In this document: positions 1-8,458 of the stretch, in pieces
How the letters are laid out: each line of letters begins with the position of its first letter
Position numbering within the stretch: the stretch's first letter is position 1
Source: Seohaeicola saemankumensis
GTDB lineage: Bacteria; Pseudomonadota; Alphaproteobacteria; Rhodobacterales; Rhodobacteraceae
Assembly (NCBI RefSeq): GCF_020171285.1
Contig: NZ_JAIUZI010000008.1
Span: forward strand, 225,468 to 289,467
Direction: 5' to 3'
Length of the DNA stretch: 64,000 nt
Notes under the pieces: generated by a model
What the model saw: only the letters and a program-made list of their open reading frames with translations
Told to the model about the DNA's origin: nothing
Databases searched by the model: none
Translations under genes and position numbers: made by a program

Positions 1-94
1 TCAACCCTTTCGGAACCGGGGTGCTGAACACCCCGGTCCAGGCCGCGATCAACGCGGCCCGGTCCATGGTCTCAACATCGGCGATGCGGATCAT
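1..94 (-). CDS. DUF2924 family protein, N-terminal fragment (cut by window edge)
   Basis: The leftward frame starts at the ATG complementary to 92-94 and is still open at the window edge, so only about 31 residues are visible. The start reads MIRIADVETMDRAALIAAW, which is how many DUF2924 proteins begin. DUF2924 genes usually sit directly upstream of large serine recombinases in alphaproteobacterial mobile elements, so a recombinase probably lies just outside the window. The start overlaps the stop of the DUF3489 gene by four bases (ATGA), which implies translational coupling. The function of DUF2924 is unknown. Confidence 0.7.
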   Translation of the reverse strand, partial: MIRIADVETMDRAALIAAWTGVFSTPVPKGL

Positions 95-321
95 TCGACT
101 GTCTCGGGATCGGCTGCGATGCGGTACACGGATGTGCCGTCTTTCCCAGCGCCGGCCTGACGCTCTATGGTGAAACCGGTTTTCCGCAAACCGCTCAGGA
201 CGGCGCGGGCGGAATGAGGTTGCCAGCCGGTCGCCTTGCAGATCGCCTCGAGGGTTGCGCCCGAGGGGCGCCGTAACATCGCCTGTACCTTTGCTGTCTT
301 GGTGTGTTTCGTTTTGGGCAT
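91..321 (-). CDS. short DUF3489 family protein
   Basis: This 76-residue protein carries the DUF3489 core at about residues 10-70: a basic start, then a winged-helix-like stretch with the motif ATGWQPHSARAVLSGLRK, then a beta-hairpin. The family is common in phages and integrative elements and is thought to bind DNA, but no activity is established. It lies directly upstream of the DUF2924 gene in the same leftward operon. A longer paralogue with the same core (ATGWQPHTVRGAMSG) lies at 22909-23439, so two elements or a duplicated module are represented in this window. Confidence 0.75.
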   Translation of the reverse strand: MPKTKHTKTAKVQAMLRRPSGATLEAICKATGWQPHSARAVLSGLRKTGFTIERQAGAGKDGTSVYRIAADPETVE

Positions 322-795
322 CTATCTTCTCCTTGATCCTGCGGGCCGGCGGAATGCCTGGCCCCGGTACCGAGGAGAGCCCGAATGGGTCGGGCGTGGT
401 GTCAGTGATGCGTGGAACGGCGCAGTAGTCCAGCGGTTTCCGATACGACACTTCCCGAGGCTGGAAGGTGCTTCCCAAGGGTACGATGACCACGATTATT
501 GGCAACCATAACAGAAAGTTACCGTCTTTTTGTCAACTTGGCAGGGGTTGCCTGCAGCTACGGCGATTGCTATGTTGGTTATGCCCTGCAAGGGACAGGT
601 TCCCAAGGGGGGATGGATACATCTCCCAGGCAGCATTCGGCAACGCCGGTTCCGGCGGATAAAACCGGGAGCATTCGAAGGGGCAATTCACCGGATCGTT
701 TGGTCCGGGGAGTTGCTATTCATGCTCTCTCCGAATTCCCCAAGGCGATCCTTTCAATCCGGCACTGATCCGGTGCCCTTCGAAAGGAGACGCGC
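322..795. other. intergenic region, no gene recognised
   Basis: This 474-base spacer separates the leftward DUF3489 gene from the rightward methylase fragment, so promoters for both should lie here. No open frame in it looks like a protein. A purine-rich ribosome-binding site (AAAGGAG, about 783-789) precedes the methylase ATG at 796. No tRNA cloverleaf or clear terminator was seen. Confidence 0.5.
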
Positions 796-1827
796 ATGCG
801 CACTCAACATCAAAAACCCGATGCCCCGGCATCGTACAAACCTATCTGGATGGCCGACAAGGTTATTCAGACCCCCATCAAAGATCTCAAACCCTACGGC
901 AACAACAACCGCGTTCACACGGCGAAGAACATTGGCAAACTGAAGGACTCGCTCGCCAGGTTTGGTTTTGTTACGCCGATCCTGCTGGATGGCAACAAGG
1001 TTATCATTGCAGGCCATGGTCGCTATGAGGCGGCGAGGGCGTTGGGGCTCGAGATGGTTCCGACCGTGGTCGCCAACCACCTCTGCGATGCGGAGGTGCG
1101 TGCATTGCGCATCGCCGACAACAAGCTGGCGGAATTGTCGGACTGGAACGAGGCCGCCCTGCAGATCGAGTTTGCCGAGCTTATGGATCTGAGCCTGGAT
1201 GGCGAGCTCGACTTCGGCCTCGACATCACCGGCTTTGAGATGCCGGAGATCGACATCATAATCGGCGGGCCGGACGGCGCTGAGGCGCCTCCGGCGGAAA
1301 CTGTCGAGGCGCTGGATGCGAACAAACCGGCAATTACGCAGCCGGGCGACCTCTGGCTTCTCGGCGACCATCGCATTCTCTGCGGCAATTCCCTTGAGGA
1401 GGACAGTTATGGCCGGGTTCTGGACGGGCAGACCGCCCGCATGGTCTTCACGGACCCGCCCTACAATGTGCCTGTAAACGGGCATGTGCGGTCGGGCAAT
1501 GGCGGCGATCACCGCGAGTTTGCGATGGCCTCTGGCGAGATGTCCGATACGGAGTTCCGCGACTTCCTCGGCAAAGTCTTGGCCCGCCTCTTTGAAACTC
1601 TGCCCAAGGGTGGCGTTGCCGATGTCTGCATGGACTGGCGCCATGTTGAAGAGTTGATCGCGGCCGGAAAGAAAGCCGGGTTCGATCTCATTAATCTCTG
1701 CGTCTGGAACAAGTCCAATGGCGGTATGGGCAGCCTTTCCCGTCATTCACTTCGACACAGTCGGACGACCTGGTTGCGGGCTGAGCAGAAGTTCGCATGT
1801 GGTTCGATAGGCCAAGCGAGCCGTTAG
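796..1827 (+). pseudogene. ParB-domain DNA adenine methylase, 3'-truncated
   Basis: Residues 20-115 form a ParB/Srx-like domain (a GHGRYEAA box at 73-80). A beta-class N6-adenine/N4-cytosine methyltransferase domain follows, with the catalytic DPPY at 220-223. Family similarity stops at WNKSNGGMGSL (about residue 314, base 1737). The last 29 residues are unrelated and Ser/Arg-rich. The C-terminal SAM-binding FxGxG region expected in this class is absent, so the product should be inactive. The start has a good ribosome-binding site. The 3' part was probably lost when the chromosomal-type DNA on the right was joined here. A C-terminal methylase piece at 20.95-21.23 kb appears to belong to a different subfamily. 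Confidence 0.75.
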
Positions 1828-1836
1828 GTTCCCGGA

Positions 1837-2784
1837 CTACAATCGTTGGAGCCTGCATTGTGGGAGTAAGTTTTCGACAGCAGCGCGTTCGAAGAGCGCA
1901 GTTCCCTCTGAACTGACCGTCGCGGCCGCCGCTGCCACGCCCCATCTCAGCGCTTGCTCGGGCGGATCACTCCGCGCAAGCGATTGAGTGAAGGCACCGA
2001 CCAGCGCATCTCCTGCGCCAATCTTGCTGCGGACTGCGACCTGGGGAGCATGGCAAAAGAACTTCTGGTCGTTGGATACCATCACGGACCCCTCGGACCC
2101 ATGACCGGAAATCACAATCCGCGCAACACCGCGAGTAATGAGATGATCGCAGCAAGCAAGATTGTCGGCGATGGACTGCATCGGGCGACCAACCGCCACT
2201 TCTATTTCACTGCGGTCAAGCCGGAGAACGTCCAAGGGGGCGATTGGGGAATTGATCAGTTGCAACAGCGGCGCTTTAGACGTGTCCACGACCAGACGCC
2301 CTTTGCAGCGCAATACAGCTGCTTGTACCATTTGAGGAAAATCTTCTTGAAAGCCATGTGCAAGGCCACCGCTCAGCACGACGAACCCGTCTCTCGGTAC
2401 AGACGTGGAAATCCGCTCCAGGATTATCCGGGCTTCCGTTTCCTTCACTGGTTCCCCGGGCAAGGTGAAACGATACTGATCGCCCGATGCTGCGTCAGTT
2501 ACCGCCAGGCTGAAGCCTGTTTCTCCTGAGACCAGGCATTTAATGGTCGGAAGTTTTTCCGTTTCCAGCAAGGCTAGAAGTCGTTCGCCCATCGGCCCTC
2601 CAAGCACGACCAACGCCCTGACGCTTCCGCCCAGTCTCAAGATCGACCGCGCGACGTTAACTCCTCCACCGCCTGGATCAATCTGCGGTTTCTTGCAATA
2701 AAGTTTGGGCCCGGCCTCGACATGCTCGGTAGAGGTTGCATAGTCGACAGCCGGTTTTAGAGTGATCGTCAGAATTTCGGGCAC
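1837..2784 (-). CDS. PfkB-family sugar-phosphate kinase (1-/6-phosphofructokinase type)
   Basis: This 315-residue protein has the length and layout of the PfkB (ribokinase-superfamily) phosphofructokinases. The N-terminal MPEILTITLKPAVD is typical of PfkB/FruK. The glycine cluster PGGGGVNVAR at about 37-46 forms the substrate site. The GAGDALVGAF motif near the C-terminus carries the anion hole and catalytic Asp. It should phosphorylate a sugar phosphate with ATP in the cytoplasm. Fructose-6-phosphate, fructose-1-phosphate and tagatose-6-phosphate cannot be told apart here. It is the last gene of a leftward series behind the DUF1254 and sulfatase genes, and the link to them is unclear. Confidence 0.8.
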   Translation of the reverse strand: MPEILTITLKPAVDYATSTEHVEAGPKLYCKKPQIDPGGGGVNVARSILRLGGSVRALVVLGGPMGERLLALLETEKLPTIKCLVSGETGFSLAVTDAASGDQYRFTLPGEPVKETEARIILERISTSVPRDGFVVLSGGLAHGFQEDFPQMVQAAVLRCKGRLVVDTSKAPLLQLINSPIAPLDVLRLDRSEIEVAVGRPMQSIADNLACCDHLITRGVARIVISGHGSEGSVMVSNDQKFFCHAPQVAVRSKIGAGDALVGAFTQSLARSDPPEQALRWGVAAAAATVSSEGTALFERAAVENLLPQCRLQRL

Positions 2785-2850
2785 AATGTACCTTTCGATA
2801 TCTTGCTGGCCATCCTCGAAAATGCCGTCGGTGCCGGGCTTTAATGTATC

Positions 2851-4317
2851 CTAGTTCACCTTCACCGCGCCCGGTGCTTTCCAGCTTCCATCCAGAGCAG
2901 CATCCTTGGGCCAGTACAGGCGCATCGCTATCCAGAAATCCCCTTCCGGTGCGGGAAGCCAATTTGATTCCTTGTCCTTTCCAGGAGACTCGTGCTGCAC
3001 GTAAATCGTTAGCGATCCATCGGCGCTGGTCTGCAAGTCCGGTAGCATCGGAGAGTTGATCAGATACCGATTGATCGGGTTCGCCACGAGAAGGCTCTGG
3101 GGAAGATCATACATTGTCACGGACCAGAAAGCATTTACCGGTGGCAACTGATCTTTGGGGAACGTGATTGTATAGGCATTGCTGCCCGTCATGGGATTTC
3201 CATCGGTGTCGGTTCGAAGCGCCGGGTAGAAGGCCTCTTCGGGAGAGTTGCCGTAGATCCCGAGAATGACCGCGGCCATTCGATACATCCAGTTTCCGTC
3301 GATCTTTTTGCGCGTGCCGAACAGGTCAGCGGAGGTAACCTTACCGGTTTCAATCTCTTCCTTTACGAACTTGTCATACGCATCCCATGCGTCCGCCATG
3401 CCGGCCCGCACAGCCTTCAGGATCTCTGGAGACAAGCTGTCCGCTTGGAAGCCCGCATCCGTGCCAATTCCGAGCTTTGCCATTCTGGCCCTGAGGTCTT
3501 TCTCCTCATCGGGAGCTGGGCCGAATTTAAGCGTCAGATCGAGGATCTCGAAGAACTTCGGGTCCGTGCGCTCTTCGTTCTGCGAAATGGGGGCCAGCGC
3601 CTGTGTCACGGGGTGGTCTATTGTTACACGGGACGGCAGTACATTTGGCTTTTGGAGCGCTGCAGCGGCCTCGGTCGAGCTCGGCTGGCCAAGGAACGCA
3701 GACAGAGGCTCAACCTTGTAACCCGCCTGGACTGCTTTCACGTTGTCCATATCATCCGGCCCCATTAACTGGGTCCGGTAGATCACGAAATTGAAGTTGG
3801 TCTCGGACCGGATCACCTCGTCAACGCCTGCCGGAGTCTCGCCCGACCAGTTCGGTCCGGCCAGCAGATATGTTCCTCCGCCATTACCCGTGGTCCGGCT
3901 TCCGGCGTAATGGAAGTTGAATGTATAGGAATCAATGAACTGCAGTGAATAATACCGGCTCTCCTCAATCTTAGGCACGGTCAGGACAAGCGGTTCCTTG
4001 CGAAGATCCGCAGATAGCATCGAATAGGGCGTATCCGAGTTCGGCGTCTGGATCGCTTTGTCTTCCGGTGTGTAAAGACGCGCGATGTTCACCAACGTAT
4101 TGAAGGGGCCCTTGTATTCAGCTCCTCCTTTATCAACGCTGTAGGCGTACTGGATGCGGTAATTTTCCACTAACGGGTAGCCGTAAATATATGAATCCCT
4201 TGCGATAGCTCGCGCCTCATCGGACGTGACGCCTTGCGCGCTTGTCGATGTTGCTGTGAGCGCCAACCCCGCCACTGCAAAGGCTAAAATACCTTTTGTT
4301 TTATAATGACTTAACAT
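2851..4317 (-). CDS. secreted DUF1254/DUF1214 domain protein
   Basis: The 488-residue protein begins with a signal peptide (MLSHYKTKGILAFAVAGLAL, cleavage predicted after TSAQ). A DUF1254 domain follows, with the family stretch YIYGYPLVENYR, and then a C-terminal DUF1214 domain (about the last 110 residues, FWSVTMYD). The ATG at 4317 was chosen because GGAGAAAGAGG sits just upstream. ATG at 4347 and TTG at 4356 are in-frame alternatives. Such proteins are periplasmic or secreted and of unknown activity, and they often lie beside sulfatase and DUF2092 genes, as here. Confidence 0.85.
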   Translation of the reverse strand: MLSHYKTKGILAFAVAGLALTATSTSAQGVTSDEARAIARDSYIYGYPLVENYRIQYAYSVDKGGAEYKGPFNTLVNIARLYTPEDKAIQTPNSDTPYSMLSADLRKEPLVLTVPKIEESRYYSLQFIDSYTFNFHYAGSRTTGNGGGTYLLAGPNWSGETPAGVDEVIRSETNFNFVIYRTQLMGPDDMDNVKAVQAGYKVEPLSAFLGQPSSTEAAAALQKPNVLPSRVTIDHPVTQALAPISQNEERTDPKFFEILDLTLKFGPAPDEEKDLRARMAKLGIGTDAGFQADSLSPEILKAVRAGMADAWDAYDKFVKEEIETGKVTSADLFGTRKKIDGNWMYRMAAVILGIYGNSPEEAFYPALRTDTDGNPMTGSNAYTITFPKDQLPPVNAFWSVTMYDLPQSLLVANPINRYLINSPMLPDLQTSADGSLTIYVQHESPGKDKESNWLPAPEGDFWIAMRLYWPKDAALDGSWKAPGAVKVN

Positions 4318-4447
4318 CCTCTTTCTCCAGTTCACTTGTTGGTTCATCTTGTTCAAGTTTTGGTGCCTGAAAGGTCTGTGCGTGTCGTGCAGGCAATATG
4401 GGACGATGATTATTTAGCCTTCAGCGCGATTTTCACTCTCGATCGAA

Positions 4448-4477
4448 CCCCGGCCAAACTTTTCGATCTGGCCGGGG
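4448..4477 (-). terminator. stem-loop downstream of the sulfatase gene
   Basis: A 9-bp perfect stem (CCCCGGCCA / TGGCCGGGG) closes a 12-base loop between the sulfatase stop and the DUF1254 start. On the minus strand no U-tract follows the stem. It is therefore better read as an intercistronic structure or weak terminator than as a full intrinsic terminator. Confidence 0.4.
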
Positions 4478-4491
4478 CATGGGGTTGATAG

Positions 4492-7002
4492 TCAGTCGCT
4501 GGCCTTGAGCATCGCGTCCTTCAGTTTGGCAATGTCGGCATCCGACAGCTTGGGGCGAACGACCTTGATCGTCAGTTTCTCGAGCTTCGCCGTCAGGGGG
4601 AACGGTGGCTTGTAGTCGGCGTCGTTTACCCCGGTCAGCGTGTCCGAGCCGATGTCGAAGGCTTCGTCCCATTGCAGGATCATCGGCAGGGTGTGCTTCA
4701 TTTCCTTTGAAGCCACGGCTTTCCCGTCGACCTTGAGCGTACCCTTGCCGCCCTTTCCAAGCCCGCTGGCGCTGCCAAAGGCCAGAGTGGCTGCGCCAAG
4801 CCCCTCATATTCGAAGTCGAACGCGACAGCGTGCTTGCCGGGCGCCAGCGCCTCTGGTCCCTCCCAGGCAATGCGTTCGAGGTTGACCATGTTCCAGAGG
4901 AACACGGGCTTGCCGTCCTTGAGATAGAACCCATAGCCTCCGAACCGGCCGCCCGATGTCAGGATCATGCCTTCGGCGCCGCCTTCGGGCACGTCGATTT
5001 CGGCCGTGATGGTGTAGGAACTGTTGAGGATGCTCGGAGAGTCACCCTGCGGCAGGCCCGTCATCGGTCGGGTATAGACGAACTCATCCCGGCCTGCAGT
5101 GATGTTTGGCCGCGGTTGGGCAAGTCGGGTGGTGACCGACGCATCCATCGGGAAGATCTGATATTTTTTTGCTTCCTCGACAAAGATCGCCTTCAGTTCC
5201 TCGACCTTGTCGGGGTTCTGCGCTGCCACATCTGTCGTCTGGTTCATGTCCGTGGTCAGGTCATAGAGTTCCAGGACCTGATTGTTGAGCGGATCGGGGT
5301 TCGGCTTGCCGGGCGTTTCCCACGGCATGCGGTTGACCTTTGTGCTCAGCAGCCAGCCGTCGTGATAAAGCGCCCATTGGCCCATCATCTCGAAATACTG
5401 CGTGCGGTGGCGGCTGGGTACGTCGGCATTCGCCTTGTCGAACGTATAGGCAAAGCTGGTGCCTTCGATCGGCGATTGCAGGATGCCGTCCACCTCCAGC
5501 GGGGCCTCCAGCCCGGCAGCTTCGAGAATGGTCGGCATCACGTCGATCACATGCATGAACTGGTCGCGTCTGCCGCCCTTGTCGGTGATTTTCTGCGGCC
5601 ACGAGACCACCATGTTCTGGCGGATGCCGCCCAGGCGGTTGGCGTTCTGCTTGAAGTAGTCGAACGGCGTGTCAAAGGCCCAGGACCAGCCGGCGGACAT
5701 GTGGTTATAGGTTTCTTCCGTCCCCCAGACGTCGTACCATTTCATCTGGGTCTCGGCAGGCATTTCCGCCACGCCGTTGAACCATGCCACTTCGTTCGGG
5801 GTGCCCATCGGGCCGCCTTCGGCGCTGGTTCCGTTGTCGCCATTGATGTAGATTATCAGGGTGTTGTCGAGCTTGCCCAGGTCGTCGATAGCCTGGATCA
5901 CCCTACCGATTTCGTGATCGCTGTAAGCCGCGTAGGCCGCGAAAACCTCGACCTGACGGATGAACAGCTTCTTCTCGGTATCCGTCAACTGGTCCCAGGG
6001 TTTCAGCTTGTCAGCCGGCCACGGAGCCAGCTTGGCATCCTGAGGCACCAGCCCAAGCTTTTTCTGGTTCTCGAAGATCGTCTGTCGCAGCGCCTCATAT
6101 CCGTTGTCGAACAGATCCATGGCCGCGATCTTGTCGACCCATTCCTTGGTCGGGTGATGCGGTGCATGGGTCGCGCCGGGGGCGTATTTGACGAAAAACG
6201 GCTTGTCCGGGGCGATCTGGTGCAGGTCGGTGATATGGGCGATTGCGTCATCCGCCATCGCGGTCACCAGGTTCCATTCCGGGTTGCCATCGAACGGATA
6301 GATCGGCGTCGTGTTCCTGTAGAGGTTTGGTTGCCACTGGTTGGCATCACCCCCGATGAAACCATAGAAATACTCGAAACCGAGACCTGTCGGCCAGAGA
6401 TCGAACGGCCCGGCCTGGCTGGACTGGAAGGCCGGAACGTTGTGGTCCTTTCCGAACCACGAGGTTGCGTAACCGTTTTCGAGCAGCACGCGCCCGATGG
6501 TGGCCTTGTCCCTAGTGATGATGCTGTTGTAGCCGGGATAGCCGGTAGATTGCTCGGAAATCACCCCGAAACCCACCGAGTGATGGTTGCGCCCGGTGAT
6601 CAACGCGGCCCTGGTGGGCGAGCAGAGCGCCGTCGAATGGATATTGGTGAAACGCAGTCCCTCGGCTGCAAGCCTGTCCATCGTATCGGTGGGGATCACC
6701 CCGCCAAAGGTGCTGGGAACACCGAAACCGGCATCGTCGGTAAGGATCAGAAGGACATTCGGTGCGCCATCCGGTGGCGCCACACGCGGTGGCCACCAGG
6801 GTTCGGACTGAAGGGCCTGTTCCTTGATCACGCCGCCAAAGACAGGAGGCGGCGGAGGCAGTTGCCGACCGTCGATGGTGGATGTTGCATTGGGCGAACC
6901 AGCCGCAGCGGGGGGCTGCCCTGTGTCCTGCGCAAACGCGGGAGAGACCAGCGCAAGCAAGCCGGTCAGGACCGTTGCCTTGATTGGTCGCAGCATATCC
7001 AT
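4492..7002 (-). CDS. arylsulfatase, periplasmic, formylglycine type
   Basis: The 836-residue sulfatase hydrolyses sulfate esters through a formylglycine made from a Cys. A signal peptide (residues 1-25, ending PAFAQ) sends it to the periplasm. The metal-binding LTDDAGFG lies at 87-94. The maturation and active-site signature CSPTRAALITGR starts at Cys127. The C-terminal third is a lectin-like beta-sandwich extension typical of the long arylsulfatase subgroup. Cys127 needs a formylglycine-generating enzyme, and none is encoded in this window. The gene is flanked by DUF1254 and DUF2092 genes on the same strand, a recurrent set in marine bacteria. The substrate is not evident. Confidence 0.92.
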   Translation of the reverse strand: MDMLRPIKATVLTGLLALVSPAFAQDTGQPPAAAGSPNATSTIDGRQLPPPPPVFGGVIKEQALQSEPWWPPRVAPPDGAPNVLLILTDDAGFGVPSTFGGVIPTDTMDRLAAEGLRFTNIHSTALCSPTRAALITGRNHHSVGFGVISEQSTGYPGYNSIITRDKATIGRVLLENGYATSWFGKDHNVPAFQSSQAGPFDLWPTGLGFEYFYGFIGGDANQWQPNLYRNTTPIYPFDGNPEWNLVTAMADDAIAHITDLHQIAPDKPFFVKYAPGATHAPHHPTKEWVDKIAAMDLFDNGYEALRQTIFENQKKLGLVPQDAKLAPWPADKLKPWDQLTDTEKKLFIRQVEVFAAYAAYSDHEIGRVIQAIDDLGKLDNTLIIYINGDNGTSAEGGPMGTPNEVAWFNGVAEMPAETQMKWYDVWGTEETYNHMSAGWSWAFDTPFDYFKQNANRLGGIRQNMVVSWPQKITDKGGRRDQFMHVIDVMPTILEAAGLEAPLEVDGILQSPIEGTSFAYTFDKANADVPSRHRTQYFEMMGQWALYHDGWLLSTKVNRMPWETPGKPNPDPLNNQVLELYDLTTDMNQTTDVAAQNPDKVEELKAIFVEEAKKYQIFPMDASVTTRLAQPRPNITAGRDEFVYTRPMTGLPQGDSPSILNSSYTITAEIDVPEGGAEGMILTSGGRFGGYGFYLKDGKPVFLWNMVNLERIAWEGPEALAPGKHAVAFDFEYEGLGAATLAFGSASGLGKGGKGTLKVDGKAVASKEMKHTLPMILQWDEAFDIGSDTLTGVNDADYKPPFPLTAKLEKLTIKVVRPKLSDADIAKLKDAMLKASD

Positions 7003-7193
7003 GGTGCATCCTTTCCTGTGGTTGAACGAAGTTTCTTCGAGTGCCGTCGCGGTCCCTTGTCAGCAGTGGCGGGATTGCCGGGAACCGGAACGTCGTGCCG
7101 AAGATCCATCCCTTGTTTGAAACCCGACAATCATCTGTCCCAAGGCCACGGCTGGCTGCCTCGCTGGAAAACCGTGACCGACAATCGAATGCC

Positions 7194-7406
7194 TCAGCAG
7201 TTGTAGACGCCCGCCGCGCAACGGCGCACCGTCCTGCGCCCCACGCCTGCGACACTCACCGGCGTGAGAGGGCGACCCACGCGGGCCTCGGCTTGTCCGA
7301 TCAGGGAAACAGTCGCCAATCCTGGAATTGGACCCGATGGGCCGGAAAGTCCGGCGAGCGTCAATGTCAATGCGATTGCGGCAAACCTGGATGACCTGCG
7401 CATCAT
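7194..7406 (-). CDS. small secreted protein paired with DUF2092
   Basis: This 70-residue protein has an N-terminal hydrophobic signal sequence (about residues 8-28, then an Ala-rich cleavage region). The mature part is short and basic (GVGRRTVRRCAAGVYNC) and has two cysteines. Its start overlaps the stop of the DUF2092 gene by four bases, so the two are probably co-translated. Similar mini-proteins with an AGVGRRT-type motif occur next to DUF2092 genes elsewhere. No function is known. Confidence 0.6.
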   Translation of the reverse strand: MMRRSSRFAAIALTLTLAGLSGPSGPIPGLATVSLIGQAEARVGRPLTPVSVAGVGRRTVRRCAAGVYNC

Positions 7407-8191
7407 TTCTCGACCTCCACGATGAAGTTCGGCGGCAGGTTTCGGGCGCCCTTGAGGTAGTCCGCCAGGGCGACTTCGGTCGCGGCCGCCGGTTTCTCAG
7501 GTGCAAAATCCGCTTCGACCGGGCCTGCCTGCCATTTGTGCACCTCGATCCGGTACTGCGGGGCGAGGGGAATGTTTCGGGACGTGATGATGAACATGCA
7601 GGGGTATGGGGCATCGCCCTGGGCGACCCAGATCTGCCAGTCGGCCTCTTCACCCCGCAAGGCGAGGTGATCGCAAAGCATCCCTGATACGACCCCAACG
7701 CCCAGGTCCTTGATCTCCGCCGTTGGTGCGGTCAATCCCCCATGGCCTCCGCCGGTCAGCAGGTCCGCCGCGGGCAGGGGTTTGGCAAAATCATCCCTCA
7801 GCGTGTCGATCAAATGGTCAAGCGTGCCTGGCAGCGCGTGCCGGGCAAACAGCCCGGCGTCGGAATCGGTCAGCGACAGGGTCTGGCCATCGAAGGCCAG
7901 ATCGGTGTCCGTGTACCCGGTTCTGCGCAGCACGCGGATTTTGTCTGGCCGAACCAATGCAACCGATCCGGATGCGGCAAGCCCCAGTCTTTCACCATCG
8001 CCAGTGACGATTTCATGATATTCCTCGAAATCGAAGGAAAGGGCGTCGAGAGATGACACATACTCGGTCATCGACACCAGGATCTTGCGTGCATCGGCTT
8101 CTTCGCCAACCGTTGCCCCCGCCGTGCCAAATAATAGGCTACCAGCCAGTAATGCAGTTTTGAGAAGTGATGAATTCGACATTTCCTTCAC
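7403..8191 (-). CDS. DUF2092 family periplasmic protein
   Basis: The 262-residue protein has a signal peptide (cleavage near residue 28, TAGATVGEE). The remainder is a LolA/LolB-like beta-barrel fold typical of DUF2092 (SFDFEEYHEIVTGDGERL, later FDGQTLSL). The GTG at 8191 is the likely start because GGAGGT lies eight bases upstream. The ATG three codons later has a poorly placed site. The family is thought to act in the envelope but has no assigned reaction. It heads the leftward group DUF2092, small protein, sulfatase, DUF1254. Confidence 0.8.
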   Translation of the reverse strand: MKEMSNSSLLKTALLAGSLLFGTAGATVGEEADARKILVSMTEYVSSLDALSFDFEEYHEIVTGDGERLGLAASGSVALVRPDKIRVLRRTGYTDTDLAFDGQTLSLTDSDAGLFARHALPGTLDHLIDTLRDDFAKPLPAADLLTGGGHGGLTAPTAEIKDLGVGVVSGMLCDHLALRGEEADWQIWVAQGDAPYPCMFIITSRNIPLAPQYRIEVHKWQAGPVEADFAPEKPAAATEVALADYLKGARNLPPNFIVEVEK

Positions 8192-8347
8192 GTGACTACC
8201 TCCATGAAATAAAATGTAATTCTTCGATAGCTCTCTAAGATATTTTTGAATGGTTCAGTAAACTCGACTCAAGTCACACGACTCGGCCGCCAGCACCCTC
8301 GTACTGTCCATGATCGAGCATCGAACAGTAAAGCGCTGCTTTTGGTA

Positions 8348-8361
8348 TTGATGTGGATCAA
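8348..8361. promoter_or_regulatory. FNR/FnrL-type operator
   Basis: The sequence TTGATGTGGATCAA is a perfect match to the FNR consensus TTGAT-N4-ATCAA. It lies 98 bases before the MscS-channel start and 157 bases before the divergent DUF2092 gene. In Rhodobacterales this is the FnrL box for oxygen control. Position alone does not settle which gene it serves. Confidence 0.7.
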
Positions 8362-8458
8362 GTACGCTCTTTGCAGTTCAGATATTGGCTGGGTGTTTCG
8401 ACATTGTGATGTATCGCTTGCACGGATTTAGAAACCAACAGAAAGCTGGAGGACGAAT

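Noticed and set aside
754..1746. A 330-codon leftward frame opposite the methylase fragment.
   Set aside because: It mirrors the methylase codons and has no family resemblance.
4831..7206. A long rightward open frame opposite the sulfatase.
   Set aside because: It is a composition shadow of the GC-rich sulfatase gene, with no domain, signal or ribosome-binding site.
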